The position numbers and the translations under genes are program-made. The notes under the pieces were generated by a model. The model made no database searches. It saw only the letters and a list, made by a program, of their open reading frames with translations, and was not told the origin of the DNA. Below are positions 51,383-60,789 of a DNA stretch of 64,000 bases, in pieces. Source of the stretch: Aliidiomarina indica. Lineage in GTDB: Bacteria; Pseudomonadota; Gammaproteobacteria; Enterobacterales; Alteromonadaceae. Within the stretch, counting starts at the first letter, position 1, and every line of letters starts with the position of its first letter. The stretch lies in assembly GCF_015354615.1 (NCBI RefSeq), contig NZ_JACAVQ010000006.1, forward strand, positions 96,335 to 160,334, given 5' to 3'.

Positions 51383-53388
51383 ACACCTAACTCCTCAAAG
51401 TTCTTCTGGATCTGAGCAGCAAGCTGGTCGGCTTCTTCATTAAGGCCTTTTAGTTCAATATGGATATCCCTCAGAGTTTCTTCAAAATCGAAGTCTTCAT
51501 CTTCGACTTCTGCGGCAACGCCGACATAACGTCCGGGGGCTAGGCTCCAGTCGTTCGCGGCAATTTCTTCTCTGTCTACTAACCTCACAAGTCCTGCAAC
51601 GTCTTTTAGATCAGCATCGGGGAAGCGCTCTTGCAGCCAATGAGCTTGTTTGTAGAAATAACGAATAAGTTTCAGCTGCTCGACTGTCTTTTTGCGATGT
51701 TCATCTAACCCTTTAATCAGTTTGTTGAGGCCTTTCTCGCCGCTCTCTTTCGCCCGCTTTTCGGCGAATTTGTATAGCTGGTCGATTTGCTTGATTAAGT
51801 CGCGGCTAGTTTCGGCAATCGGCTCCAGTCCATTGGCGAAAGCAAGCAGTCCTGAATTGTCTTTATTGGCTTGCTGCCATGCTGTGCTTTTAGCATCAAT
51901 GTCTGACCCAAAGGACGCGATGTCTTGGCGTAGCACATCAAATGCAGAGCTTGTATCGGCATCCACCTGAGGCAGCTTGTTTAGCAAATCTTGGGCTTGA
52001 TCAACAAAGGTATCCATGGCTACCTTGCTTGTTGCAGCTTCCTCCAACGCATGCGATAGATGCTGCTCAACGAGTCCAACATAACGGTCGGTTTCACCTC
52101 GATACAGCCAAACAATAGCGGTCAGATTGGCGAGTTGCTCAGGAGAGAAGTCATAGATTTTACGGGTAACTTTGCGATACACATGACGCGCATCCAGCAT
52201 GAGTACTTTGTCGTTATGTTTGGCAGGCTTTGCCTTGTTGAAGAACCATAGTTCACAAGGAACAGAGCGGGTATAGAAAAAGTTTGAGCGAATGGATACC
52301 ATGGCATCAACATGGCCGGTTTCCACCATCTTGCGCCGCACCTCAGTCTCGCCACCACCAGAACTGGAAGCTTGTGATGACATGACAAAGCCTGCGCGGC
52401 CATTCTCATTCAAATAGCTGTAAAAATACGACATCCATAGGTAGTTGCCGTTGGATACACTGCCTTTTTTATTGACGCCCGGAAGACCAAACGGCAATCG
52501 CGGATCGTTTTTGATTTTCTCGGCGTCCACATCGTCGACGTTGAATGGTGGGTTCGCCATAACAAAGTCGGCTTTGCCGATAAAATCGTGCGGGTCTTCG
52601 TAATAAGAAATCGCTTTGTTGATGCGTCCTTCTAAGCCATGAACTGCAAGGTTCATTTTGGCTAAACGGATGGTGGTCGGGTTTTTCTCTGCCCCATAAA
52701 AAGTAACCAAATCCTGCGGGTTCTTGTGCATACTCTCTATGAAGTGAGCACTTTGCACGAACATGCCGCCAGAGCCGCAGGCAGGATCAATGACATTGCC
52801 GTGGTCGGGCTCAATTATATTCACGATGAGCTGAACCAGTGAAACTGGTGTAAAAAACTCCCCACCGTCATGAGCGCTTTGGTTAGCAAACTGGGTCAGG
52901 AAGTATTCGTAGATACGGCCAAAGATATCCCCCGTCGCCTTCTTTAGTGCAGGATCATTGAAGGTGCGTATTAAGTTACCCAGAACATCATTGTCCAGCT
53001 CCTGATACTCGCTTTTGGGCAAAATACCATGAAGTGTTTCATAGTCAGCTTCGATGGCTTCCATGGCATTAATAATGGCCTGAGCACGGTCGTCGGCTTC
53101 AGTTAAATTAACGAGGAATTCAAACTGGGCTTCATCGCGTAAGAAAATCGCGCCTTTACTGGAAAAGTCCTCTTTGGTTAACGGGCGGGTAACGCCGCCA
53201 CGCGAGGGTAGCGAAGCCTCAATTTTTGGTTTCACCGCAAGGTAGCGACTGTAGGCATGGCGCAAGAAAATCAGCCCCATCACGGGCATAAAGTACTCGT
53301 TACTGGCGTAGTTACTATTCGCCCGCAAGTTATCTGCGCTGCCCCATAAGCGATTTTCAATTGCTTCGATATTTTCCAGTTGTGCCAT
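51379..53388 (-). CDS. hsdM: Type I restriction-modification DNA adenine methyltransferase M
   Basis: 669 residues, first gene of hsdMSR. The N-terminal helical HsdM domain is followed by motif I DPACGSGGMFV (about 206-216) and the catalytic NPPFNV (near 282), typical of N6-adenine methylases. The C-terminal 200 residues form a long helical region (coiled coils between about 430 and 600), which makes it larger than classical HsdM (about 530). Confidence 0.95.
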   Translation of the reverse strand: MAQLENIEAIENRLWGSADNLRANSNYASNEYFMPVMGLIFLRHAYSRYLAVKPKIEASLPSRGGVTRPLTKEDFSSKGAIFLRDEAQFEFLVNLTEADDRAQAIINAMEAIEADYETLHGILPKSEYQELDNDVLGNLIRTFNDPALKKATGDIFGRIYEYFLTQFANQSAHDGGEFFTPVSLVQLIVNIIEPDHGNVIDPACGSGGMFVQSAHFIESMHKNPQDLVTFYGAEKNPTTIRLAKMNLAVHGLEGRINKAISYYEDPHDFIGKADFVMANPPFNVDDVDAEKIKNDPRLPFGLPGVNKKGSVSNGNYLWMSYFYSYLNENGRAGFVMSSQASSSGGGETEVRRKMVETGHVDAMVSIRSNFFYTRSVPCELWFFNKAKPAKHNDKVLMLDARHVYRKVTRKIYDFSPEQLANLTAIVWLYRGETDRYVGLVEQHLSHALEEAATSKVAMDTFVDQAQDLLNKLPQVDADTSSAFDVLRQDIASFGSDIDAKSTAWQQANKDNSGLLAFANGLEPIAETSRDLIKQIDQLYKFAEKRAKESGEKGLNKLIKGLDEHRKKTVEQLKLIRYFYKQAHWLQERFPDADLKDVAGLVRLVDREEIAANDWSLAPGRYVGVAAEVEDEDFDFEETLRDIHIELKGLNEEADQLAAQIQKNFEELGV

Positions 53389-53464
53389 TACTTCTTCTTC
53401 TCCGGCCTATGGCCTAGTGTTATTTGTCTCAAAGGATACTTTTGGCTAAATGCGCCGACGCAAC

Positions 53465-53824
53465 TCAAAAAATAAAACCTGTGATTGCTACCGCTAAAGC
53501 AGCAACTGAGATCCATAAAGCTTTCTTAGCGGTTTGCACTGATTTATATGATAAATAGCTGAAGTAGGCATTGGCATTTAACTGCCAATGACAAAAAGTA
53601 TTATCGGCATTGGTGTTATCTACCGTGGTATATCTTGCAAGGCTACCATCATCTTTCGGGTCGAGGCAGATATCCCGCATGATCCGAGCAAGTTGATGTC
53701 GACTTAATCGGTTTAACTCTTTGCTTTTAGTCGCTGACTGCACGCTGAATGCTTCATTCTGCGATGCTTTTTCTAAAACGTATTCAACGACCCTCAGCAC
53801 ATCAGGGTGCTTCTTGCGTATCAT
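53465..53824 (-). CDS. Small tail-anchored protein upstream of hsdM
   Basis: 119 residues from ATG 53824, which has AAGGA 8 bp before it. The N-terminal part (HPDVLRVVEYVLEKA, LSRHQLARIMRDICLDP) is helical and may include a winged-helix-like fold. The C-terminus is a single membrane segment (ALWISVAALAVAITGFIF) running to the last residue. I do not recognise a family. It lies on the same strand as hsdMSR, 76 bp upstream, and could be part of that unit. Confidence 0.6.
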   Translation of the reverse strand: MIRKKHPDVLRVVEYVLEKASQNEAFSVQSATKSKELNRLSRHQLARIMRDICLDPKDDGSLARYTTVDNTNADNTFCHWQLNANAYFSYLSYKSVQTAKKALWISVAALAVAITGFIF

Positions 53825-53943
53825 TTGACCAATCCTTAGTATCAACGCATGTTGGTGTAACCTTGGCGATTCGTGCTAATGCAAGCGCTGCGAGATATAT
53901 TAAATTTCTTCGATATCGTGCCACAAAGGCGGTTTAAACGGAA

Positions 53944-54972
53944 ATGATTCAAATCATCAAGTATACATATCCTACTGAGAAGATATTTGTCAGCTCCTGC
54001 ATGGATTCTGGAGAGGATGACTTCAGTGGTTTTGACTGGAGCGCATTCCGTAACGACCTATCCAAATTGCCTAAAAGTCAGCAGGCAGACTATTTTACTC
54101 GACGTGAAGTGCTGTCGGAGCACAATGATTGTCACAAGCATACGATGATGCAAATACTCAATGAATCCATAAACCAATATCAGTCCAACGATCCAGCGAT
54201 TGGATATAACCTGTCTCAAGCGGGGTCAGAGGGCTGTGATAATCACTTGGATGGCTGGCGAGTGGGTATGGATGGCTGCAAGGCAGGATGGCTTTACATA
54301 GCTTCCTGTGGCTCAGAAACAAGGTTTGGAATCATAGGCACAGTAAGCGAAATATTTGAATTGTTTGATAACATCACTGGTGTTTTCATTGATATTCCAA
54401 TTGGCCTTTACGATAGAGACGCTCAAGCGCGAGAATGCGATACGTTAGCTCGTAAAGCACTTAAGCCTAGAGGGTCAACCGTTTTCCCAGCACCTGTTCG
54501 ACCATGCTTGCAAGCCGAGTCGTATGATAACGCCTGTAGCATTAGCGCTGAGCTTACAGGCAAAAGGTTGTCTCAACAGGCCTTCCATATTTTCAACAAG
54601 ATAAAAGAAGTTGACGATCTATTGCAGCAACGCCCCGAACTCAAAAGCATAGTTCGAGAAGTCCACCCTGAACTTGGCTTTTGTATGCTCAACAAGCGTA
54701 TCCCACTGCTAACGCAAAAGAAACGATCTGAAGGTATTGAAGAGCGGCTGCATCTGCTTGAAAAGTACATTAGCGATGCTCGCGCCATCTACCAAAGCGC
54801 CCTTGCACAATACCCACGCAAATTGCTGGCTAAAGACGATATAGTTGATGCGATGATGTGCTGCTGCATAGCTAGAGCACCTGTTAGCGAAAGAGCGACA
54901 CTTCCTAATGCCCCAGCTAAGGATGCCATAGGTATTGAAATGGCTATGCATTTTTATTTGCCAGCGAAGTAA
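53944..54972 (+). CDS. DUF429 predicted RNase H-like nuclease with N-terminal extension
   Basis: 342 residues. The DUF429 domain fills about 105-340: WRVGMDGCKAGWLYIA at its start (first acidic site), FIDIPIGL, STVFPAPVRPCL, EVHPELGF and the C-terminal DDIVDAMMCCCIAR, consistent with an RNase H-like fold. The first 100 residues are unfamiliar and include a His/Cys-containing stretch (SEHNDCHKHTMM). It stands alone between the restriction genes and the tns operon. The biochemical function of this family is unsettled. Confidence 0.8.
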   Translation: MIQIIKYTYPTEKIFVSSCMDSGEDDFSGFDWSAFRNDLSKLPKSQQADYFTRREVLSEHNDCHKHTMMQILNESINQYQSNDPAIGYNLSQAGSEGCDNHLDGWRVGMDGCKAGWLYIASCGSETRFGIIGTVSEIFELFDNITGVFIDIPIGLYDRDAQARECDTLARKALKPRGSTVFPAPVRPCLQAESYDNACSISAELTGKRLSQQAFHIFNKIKEVDDLLQQRPELKSIVREVHPELGFCMLNKRIPLLTQKKRSEGIEERLHLLEKYISDARAIYQSALAQYPRKLLAKDDIVDAMMCCCIARAPVSERATLPNAPAKDAIGIEMAMHFYLPAK

Positions 54973-54989
54973 CAGGTGTAGTGGCGAAA

Positions 54990-55181
54990 TCAGTTAGTTT
55001 TTAACACTAACGACCTGATAGCGTCAGCACAATTATCGCTCTCCAGTAATTCGAAAACAGCTTTATCTTCGAAGCATGTCTGAGGTGAAGTAAATGCCTC
55101 AAAGGCACTGTTCTTACCGCACTTTTGGTGGCTTAGAAATAACTCAAATGCAATTAGTTTGTCTTCAGTGACTTTAATCAT
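54990..55181 (-). CDS. Possible small protein of unknown function
   Basis: 63 residues, MIKVTEDKLIAFELFLSHQK at the start, four further cysteine or acidic clusters, no signal or membrane segment. No strong ribosome site is visible before the ATG. Amino-acid use looks natural and the stretch is otherwise unexplained, so I list it with low confidence. Its upstream side faces the AT-rich tnsA leader. Confidence 0.35.
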   Translation of the reverse strand: MIKVTEDKLIAFELFLSHQKCGKNSAFEAFTSPQTCFEDKAVFELLESDNCADAIRSLVLKTN

Positions 55182-55493
55182 GACTAGACTCGTAAATGTT
55201 TTCTATTAATTTATTAGTCTGCCTCAGAGCCATTGTCAAAGGGAGGTGTGTTGACGTTTTAATATTTTTTGTTATTATAAAGAGGTTCTCGCCTATATTT
55301 CATAGTCAATCAGTCATAATTATAAAATAAAAATCTGAAATGGTCTCATATAATGATCTATAAGCGTTAGTTATTTTTTTAGATTTGCGTATTTTATTGG
55401 CTTTTACAATGGATATTGTGTTTTTTAAAGGTTTTGTTTGATCGGTTTGTTATTTGCGTCTAATTTCAGATTTGTAGCCACTGGAATTAGACA
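55182..55493. other. AT-rich leader before tnsA, possible inner end or promoter region
   Basis: 312 bp without a gene, strikingly AT-rich. A TGTTGACGTT at 55249-55258 looks like the first bases of Tn7/Tn6022-type ends, reading toward tnsA, but I find no convincing set of spaced repeats behind it. The stretch must also contain the tns promoter. The AATTAGACA before the tnsA ATG has no clear ribosome site. Confidence 0.4.
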
Positions 55494-56396
55494 ATGAAGA
55501 ACCCAAATAAACCAAAGATTAAACAGCCAAGAGTCACCGAGCTGACTCAAAACAAAATTGAGGCGTATCTTGAGCGCCGAGCTTTTGAGGGTAAATACGT
55601 TTCGTATATAACTGCGCGACAATTCTCAAGTGCGGGAAATGCTTCTTCTGAGCAGCTCGGAGCAGACTCAGGCCGACATGAATACTTCTCAGACTTAGAG
55701 CGCCGATTCGGAATCACGCTCTCATATCTTAAAAACGTATCAGCTGTTAAGACGCAGTATCCGCTTCTCGATGTTGATACAACCCTGAGTGTAGCTTCTC
55801 GCTTGAATATCCCTCACCCTCGATTTGCACCAAAGAGAGGGTTGGTGAAAGAGGAAAATCAAGGCTATCAAGCAGCCATCATGACGACTGACTTTCTCTT
55901 TCAGTACGCAGATGTCATAACGGGCGAGATAAAGAAAATTGCCGTTTCGCTCAAGTATGATGACGATATCGTGGTAAAGGATGACTCGAACAGGGTTATT
56001 GCGCGAACGCAAGATAAGCTTGAGATTGAGCGCACCTATTGGATCGAGGAGCGTAAAGCTGAGTTTAAGCTAATTACTTCCTCTCATTGGACAGTTGGCT
56101 CGATATTCGTTAACAATATCGACACCGCTCGCCGCTTTCGAGATCTTGATATACCGCATGGTATTCTCAGAGCGTCCCAAATAGCGTTTTTGGAGGAGCT
56201 TCAACGTTCACCAAGATATCGCCTAGCAGACTTAGTCCATAAAGTGTCGACTCGAACAGTCATATCGTTTGAGAAGACATTCGCCATATTCTGGTATTTG
56301 ATATGGCACAAAGGTCTACAGCTCGATTTGTTTCGACCATTGAATGATGCAAGTTTTGTTTTCCCTGCGAGGGAGGACTTTGCATGGGCTTGGTAG
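55494..56396 (+). CDS. tnsA: TnsA endonuclease, Tn7-like
   Basis: 300 residues. TnsA makes the 5' cuts that free a Tn7-type element, allowing cut-and-paste transposition. The catalytic set fits: Glu63 in RHEYFSDLE, Asp133 in MTTDFLF and Lys154 in VSLKY, followed by the LEIERTYW motif. The N-terminal nuclease domain is followed by a winged-helix C-terminal domain from about 180. Its last 13 bp overlap tnsB. The start at 55494 (MKNPNKPKIK) follows an AT-rich leader. Confidence 0.93.
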   Translation: MKNPNKPKIKQPRVTELTQNKIEAYLERRAFEGKYVSYITARQFSSAGNASSEQLGADSGRHEYFSDLERRFGITLSYLKNVSAVKTQYPLLDVDTTLSVASRLNIPHPRFAPKRGLVKEENQGYQAAIMTTDFLFQYADVITGEIKKIAVSLKYDDDIVVKDDSNRVIARTQDKLEIERTYWIEERKAEFKLITSSHWTVGSIFVNNIDTARRFRDLDIPHGILRASQIAFLEELQRSPRYRLADLVHKVSTRTVISFEKTFAIFWYLIWHKGLQLDLFRPLNDASFVFPAREDFAWAW

Positions 56397-58576
56397 TAGC
56401 ACATTCCTCCGGCAAATTTGATTTTAGCGTCAACGAGTTGTTGGTTCATAAATCATCTCCCGACAAGGTGTATACCGTCTGTTGGGTCTTTCCAAAACGC
56501 AACCAGATAGCGCTTTCTCTTCAGCGAACTCGGCCAACAAAACCAATTATCTTACCCGTCGGTGGTGATATCGATGGTGATGCATGGGAAGAGTATGAAA
56601 GGAAGCCTAATGACTTTACAGGGTCTCGATTATATTGCTCAGAAACGAACGAAAAGCGGGCTATAGCGCTAGCCAAGTACGACAAGATAAAGCCAATTAT
56701 CGAGTCAGGGGATATTGAACTTTACGTGAAAGGCGATCTCGGAGGGTTGCAGCTCCGAACATATGTAAAAGAAGCCCGGCTCACGGTACAGACGCTCTAC
56801 AAATATCTCAACCAGTATCTTGCTTTTGGCAGCCACCCGCTGGCGTTGCTGCCGCTGACATTCGTGTGTGGAACCCTTAGAGAACTTCCACTTAACGCAA
56901 AATTAGCCGAGCAGAGACGTATTGAACGAGGGGGAAATTACTTTGGTGTCAAAGGTGCTTCGGACGATTACCTGCGGCGTGAATTTACTGCTGAAGATCT
57001 GGAAAGACTACAGAAATTCATTTCAAAATTCTTGCCGAATGCTCCAGATCATAAGCTAGCATCCTTACATGGATTGTTTGGCGCCACCCTTTGTAAATCA
57101 ACTACTACGGTATTTGGCCAAGAAGAGGCATTTACAGACCCCCAAAAGCGACTATCGATTAATCAATTCAGTTATCACTTTATTAAGCATGTCGATCATG
57201 TGGCTTGGGCTAGCTATCGAAAAAGCCAAAAGCACGTTCAGAATAATAATGATATCTCCAGAGGTAAGGCACAAGACTACTCACTCGGGCCATCTCACAC
57301 TTATGAAATTGATGCCACTCGCCTGAACCTATATGTCGTGTCCCGTATTCCAGCAAAAGATGGGGAAAGTAAGAAAAGGATTCTGGGTAGGCCTTACTTG
57401 TACTTCGTGGTGGACAGCTTTTGCAGCAAAATCGTTGGATACGCCATCACTTTTCAGGAGGGCACCTCAGCGGTAAAGAAGGCCTTGTACAACGCGTTTA
57501 CAGATAAGGTAGCTTTTTGCGAGCGCTATGGAATTCGAATCAATGAAGATGATTGGCCTTGCCATCATATTTGTATCCGACTGCTGTGCGATAGGGGAGC
57601 GGATTACAAGAAAAAGCTCTTCGATGACATGGTTGCGGCTGATCTTCTTCTCGAAACTATCACCTACGCAACCGCTTATATCAGTCGTAGAAAAGGAAGC
57701 GTGGAAGTTAACTTCAACGCCTCAGATTTGATCTTGTTTCAACAATTACAGGGAGCTGTAAAGCCAAATCCTGCAAAGGACGCGGCGCATGTATCCAACG
57801 ATGCGGAAGTTGATATAGTGACGCTAAATCAACTTATTATTGAAGCAATTTTATCGTTCAATAAGCGCAGAATTAACTTTACTCGACTGCAAACTTTTGA
57901 TGTTTTTGAGGGCGTCAAACCCACTCCTTTAAGTCTGTGGAAGCGCCATATTTCTCGACGCATGGGCGGCGGCATCCAAAAACCAAAGGAATTGGTAATG
58001 TACTCGCTACTAGATCAAGAAGTGGGTGTAGTGAAAAAGGATGGGATTCATTTAACTTCAAATAAATTAGTTTACCGCACGACTCATAAGGGCTTTCAAA
58101 GCTGGCAGCAAGAATGCCTAGTAAGGGGCAAGGCTCCCGAAATCAAAGTCAGAGTAAACCCTGATGATCCCAGATATATGTGGTTTCGCTCTGAGCAGTT
58201 TGGCAATGAAATCATCGAATTCACGCTTGCGTCTCACTGCGAGAGATTTGAGGAGCTTCTGCAACAAGAGATTGAGGAGGTTCGGGCCATGGAAAAACGC
58301 AGTACTTCAATAAATAATAAAGATCGAAGCGGAGACCGAATTGAGTTACAGGAGTCTATTCTTGAAGCCCAACATGCAATCCATGAAGGCGGCGCTGCAC
58401 CGAAAGTTGACCGAAAGGGAATCGCTGCGGGAATCAAGGAAAACTTTAAAACTGAACAAAAACTTGAAGTGGCTGGTGACGTCATTGAGACCCGTCGAGT
58501 TTTTGGTACTTCGGCTGAAGACTATTCGTATAGCCCTGAATCCTCCTCAAATAAAGGAGGGTTTGACGATGAGTAA
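56384..58576 (+). CDS. tnsB: TnsB transposase (DDE), Tn7-like
   Basis: 730 residues. RNase H-fold transposase that binds the repeated sites in the element ends and joins the 3' ends to target DNA. The likely catalytic triad is Asp310 (YEIDATR), Asp403 (LCDRGADYK) and Glu441 (KGSVEVNF), with a D-E spacing of 38. N-terminal helix-turn-helix DNA-binding regions come before it and a beta-barrel plus a TnsC-binding tail after it. It overlaps tnsA at its start and tnsC by 8 bp at its end. Confidence 0.94.
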   Translation: MGLVVAHSSGKFDFSVNELLVHKSSPDKVYTVCWVFPKRNQIALSLQRTRPTKPIILPVGGDIDGDAWEEYERKPNDFTGSRLYCSETNEKRAIALAKYDKIKPIIESGDIELYVKGDLGGLQLRTYVKEARLTVQTLYKYLNQYLAFGSHPLALLPLTFVCGTLRELPLNAKLAEQRRIERGGNYFGVKGASDDYLRREFTAEDLERLQKFISKFLPNAPDHKLASLHGLFGATLCKSTTTVFGQEEAFTDPQKRLSINQFSYHFIKHVDHVAWASYRKSQKHVQNNNDISRGKAQDYSLGPSHTYEIDATRLNLYVVSRIPAKDGESKKRILGRPYLYFVVDSFCSKIVGYAITFQEGTSAVKKALYNAFTDKVAFCERYGIRINEDDWPCHHICIRLLCDRGADYKKKLFDDMVAADLLLETITYATAYISRRKGSVEVNFNASDLILFQQLQGAVKPNPAKDAAHVSNDAEVDIVTLNQLIIEAILSFNKRRINFTRLQTFDVFEGVKPTPLSLWKRHISRRMGGGIQKPKELVMYSLLDQEVGVVKKDGIHLTSNKLVYRTTHKGFQSWQQECLVRGKAPEIKVRVNPDDPRYMWFRSEQFGNEIIEFTLASHCERFEELLQQEIEEVRAMEKRSTSINNKDRSGDRIELQESILEAQHAIHEGGAAPKVDRKGIAAGIKENFKTEQKLEVAGDVIETRRVFGTSAEDYSYSPESSSNKGGFDDE

Positions 58577-59870
58577 CAATGTATTTTTGCAACAATGGGT
58601 GGATGGAAACCCATTCATTATGACTCTTGAAAAGTTGAAGCTGACTGAGCCTGAATTGATGTCAAAGCTGGCAGAGCGTGACGATTTACTAGACGGTTTT
58701 AGCGCAGCTCCCGAATCTATCAAACGTATTGGCCTTTCAAAAAAGTTTTTTGTGCCACCTGAGTACAGCTACGAACTCTATGAGCGTATTTACCACTTGG
58801 TGTTAGTTGGCTACTTGAATCGTCACCCAAAGACGGATGACTATGACAAGTATCTGCATGATATCGAAGCAGGCAAGCAAAGTGTAAAAAATGTCCCTAA
58901 GCCAACGTCTATTCTTGATGCTGGTACATCGATGTTGATGTTAGGAAGGTCTGGGCATGGCAAAACCAAAGAGGTCGATAAGATTTTGTCTTGCCTAGAT
59001 GTAAAGGGTCACTTCCACCCACCTAGTGAGGAAACTGGCTGGCGTCGCGTTCCTCAAGTTTTGTGGATAAAAGTGTTCATCAAAAGCACCAGCAGTAAAC
59101 GCCCATTTTTGCAGTCAATTCTCAATGCTATAGATGAAAAGCTCGGTAGTAATTTAGCCTCTCGGTTGCCGTCCGCGACAGTAGGTGACGAAATAATCTA
59201 CGTGATAAAGATGTGCCGAATGGTCGGGCTAGGGATGATTGTCGTTGACGATGTCCAGTTCGTATTAAATGCCAATAAAACCAAAGACGCGAAGAAGCTA
59301 ACGAACGAGTTTTTGGAGGATTTATATAACGATCTGTGCATTCCCATGTTTTTCATTGGAACACCTGAGGTTACGGACTTATTCGCTGATAAAAATCAGC
59401 CTGAACAGACTGAACGACGCTTGATAAGTGATGGGTTATTTCGCGTTCAAGACTACAAATCTGACTCTCCCACGTGGCACGAGCTGGTTGAGGCGACGAT
59501 GCTTAACTTCCTAGGTTTAAAACGAGACTGGCTTAATGACAATCTTAAACAGATACTTTTTTACTACTGTGAGGGAAACGTAAGTAAGCTCAAACGGTTA
59601 ACTGAGTTTTTGCTGACTGAGAAACAAAAGCTAACTAAATCAAGCCTGTCAGAGCGCATTTACCGTGCGCATTGTGAAACTCATATTCGAAGCGAATCGA
59701 TAAAGCCGAAACTGCGAGGACCTCAGGCGGTGTCTCCTGTTCGCAAGCAAACTGAAGAGCCTGTAGCGGATAATAAGGAGCCAACAGAAACACTACCCGT
59801 AGACCCTAAAGTGCAAGCTCGTAATGAGCGTGTGAAAGCATTGATTGCGCAGGACATGGAGGTCGAGTAG
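58569..59870 (+). CDS. tnsC: TnsC AAA+ ATPase, target-selection regulator
   Basis: 433 residues from ATG 58569, with AAAGGAGG 8 bp before it. The frame is open further upstream, but that part overlaps tnsB and is not TnsC-like. Walker A GRSGHGKT (126-133) and Walker B IVVDD (224-228) are intact; sensor-like IGTPEVTDL follows. TnsC links the targeting protein on the chosen site to TnsAB. The charged, Pro/Glu-rich C-terminal tail may contact TnsA or TnsB. Confidence 0.93.
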   Translation: MSNNVFLQQWVDGNPFIMTLEKLKLTEPELMSKLAERDDLLDGFSAAPESIKRIGLSKKFFVPPEYSYELYERIYHLVLVGYLNRHPKTDDYDKYLHDIEAGKQSVKNVPKPTSILDAGTSMLMLGRSGHGKTKEVDKILSCLDVKGHFHPPSEETGWRRVPQVLWIKVFIKSTSSKRPFLQSILNAIDEKLGSNLASRLPSATVGDEIIYVIKMCRMVGLGMIVVDDVQFVLNANKTKDAKKLTNEFLEDLYNDLCIPMFFIGTPEVTDLFADKNQPEQTERRLISDGLFRVQDYKSDSPTWHELVEATMLNFLGLKRDWLNDNLKQILFYYCEGNVSKLKRLTEFLLTEKQKLTKSSLSERIYRAHCETHIRSESIKPKLRGPQAVSPVRKQTEEPVADNKEPTETLPVDPKVQARNERVKALIAQDMEVE

Positions 59871-59874
59871 CCAT

Positions 59875-60789
59875 ATGAACAATGACTCACTCGTAACCAT
59901 GATGTTTGACAATGTGCTGCTTCAAAAGGAGGAGTACTTCCCCAGTTATGTGTATCGATTGATGCAATTTGCCAACTTTATGGGGGCAAACCATTTTCTT
60001 GATTTACTGAAGATCTCCAGCTCGCGACAGATTGGTGAGACACTCCCCCGGTGGGCGGTATCCTTGGTTACTCAGAACTACGGTAATCATCGAGTTTCAG
60101 AGGTTGTTGATAACAACTTACTTGGGTGCTTCTGGCGAAGCTTTATTGAAGATGATGAAGTTACGCGATTCCTAAATCAGCAAACGGGCAAGCGAGCGAC
60201 TGGAAGAGTCCTGTTTAACGCCGAAAAGGTATTTCTGCCTTTTCAGTCTATCAAGCTGTGCCCTGAGTGTTTTAATACATCGGTAGAGGCGTATGGCGTT
60301 GGCGTTTGGAATGCTCAGCATCAGGCTGCGACATCGTTTATTTGCCATAAACATCAGCAAATACTTCTTCAGCGCCCCGTGTCTCAGTTTAACGGCTTTG
60401 AATTCAGTCAGTCGTTCTTTGATAAAGACGCATACGTTGCCCCCAGCATAACACTGTTTCATCGATGGCTGGATTTTGAGACAAATCGAATTTACCAGTT
60501 GGGCGTTGAAGCGCACAGGGAGGAGGTAAAACTTCACAGAAACGTATTCATGGAAAGTAGTTTTTACTCACACAAGCGCTGCGCAAAGGGTGTTTATTTG
60601 GATAAAAAGTGGAGACGGGCGCTGAGCAAATACTTAACGATTCTGTTCCCGCATATGAAAAACGAGGCTGAAAAAATTTCGAGCAACGCTGCACTGCACG
60701 CTAGCAATATCATGAGCGTTAAGTCATCCGTACACCCTTTGCTTTACCTGCTGTTTAAGTTCTTTTACTTGTACGATTTTAAGCCATGA
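59875..60789 (+). CDS. tniQ: Short TniQ-family protein
   Basis: 304 residues from ATG 59875. It has a TniQ N-terminal domain (YFPSYVYRLMQFA) and a zinc-binding pair CPEC (129-132) and CHKH (157-160). It has no clear C-terminal helix-turn-helix arrays. Proteins of this size recruit TnsC to DNA or to another targeting protein. Here it stands next to a larger TnsD-like protein, as TniD does next to TniE in Tn6022-type elements. It overlaps tnsD by 4 bp. No CRISPR-Cas genes are seen in the window. Confidence 0.85.
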   Translation: MNNDSLVTMMFDNVLLQKEEYFPSYVYRLMQFANFMGANHFLDLLKISSSRQIGETLPRWAVSLVTQNYGNHRVSEVVDNNLLGCFWRSFIEDDEVTRFLNQQTGKRATGRVLFNAEKVFLPFQSIKLCPECFNTSVEAYGVGVWNAQHQAATSFICHKHQQILLQRPVSQFNGFEFSQSFFDKDAYVAPSITLFHRWLDFETNRIYQLGVEAHREEVKLHRNVFMESSFYSHKRCAKGVYLDKKWRRALSKYLTILFPHMKNEAEKISSNAALHASNIMSVKSSVHPLLYLLFKFFYLYDFKP

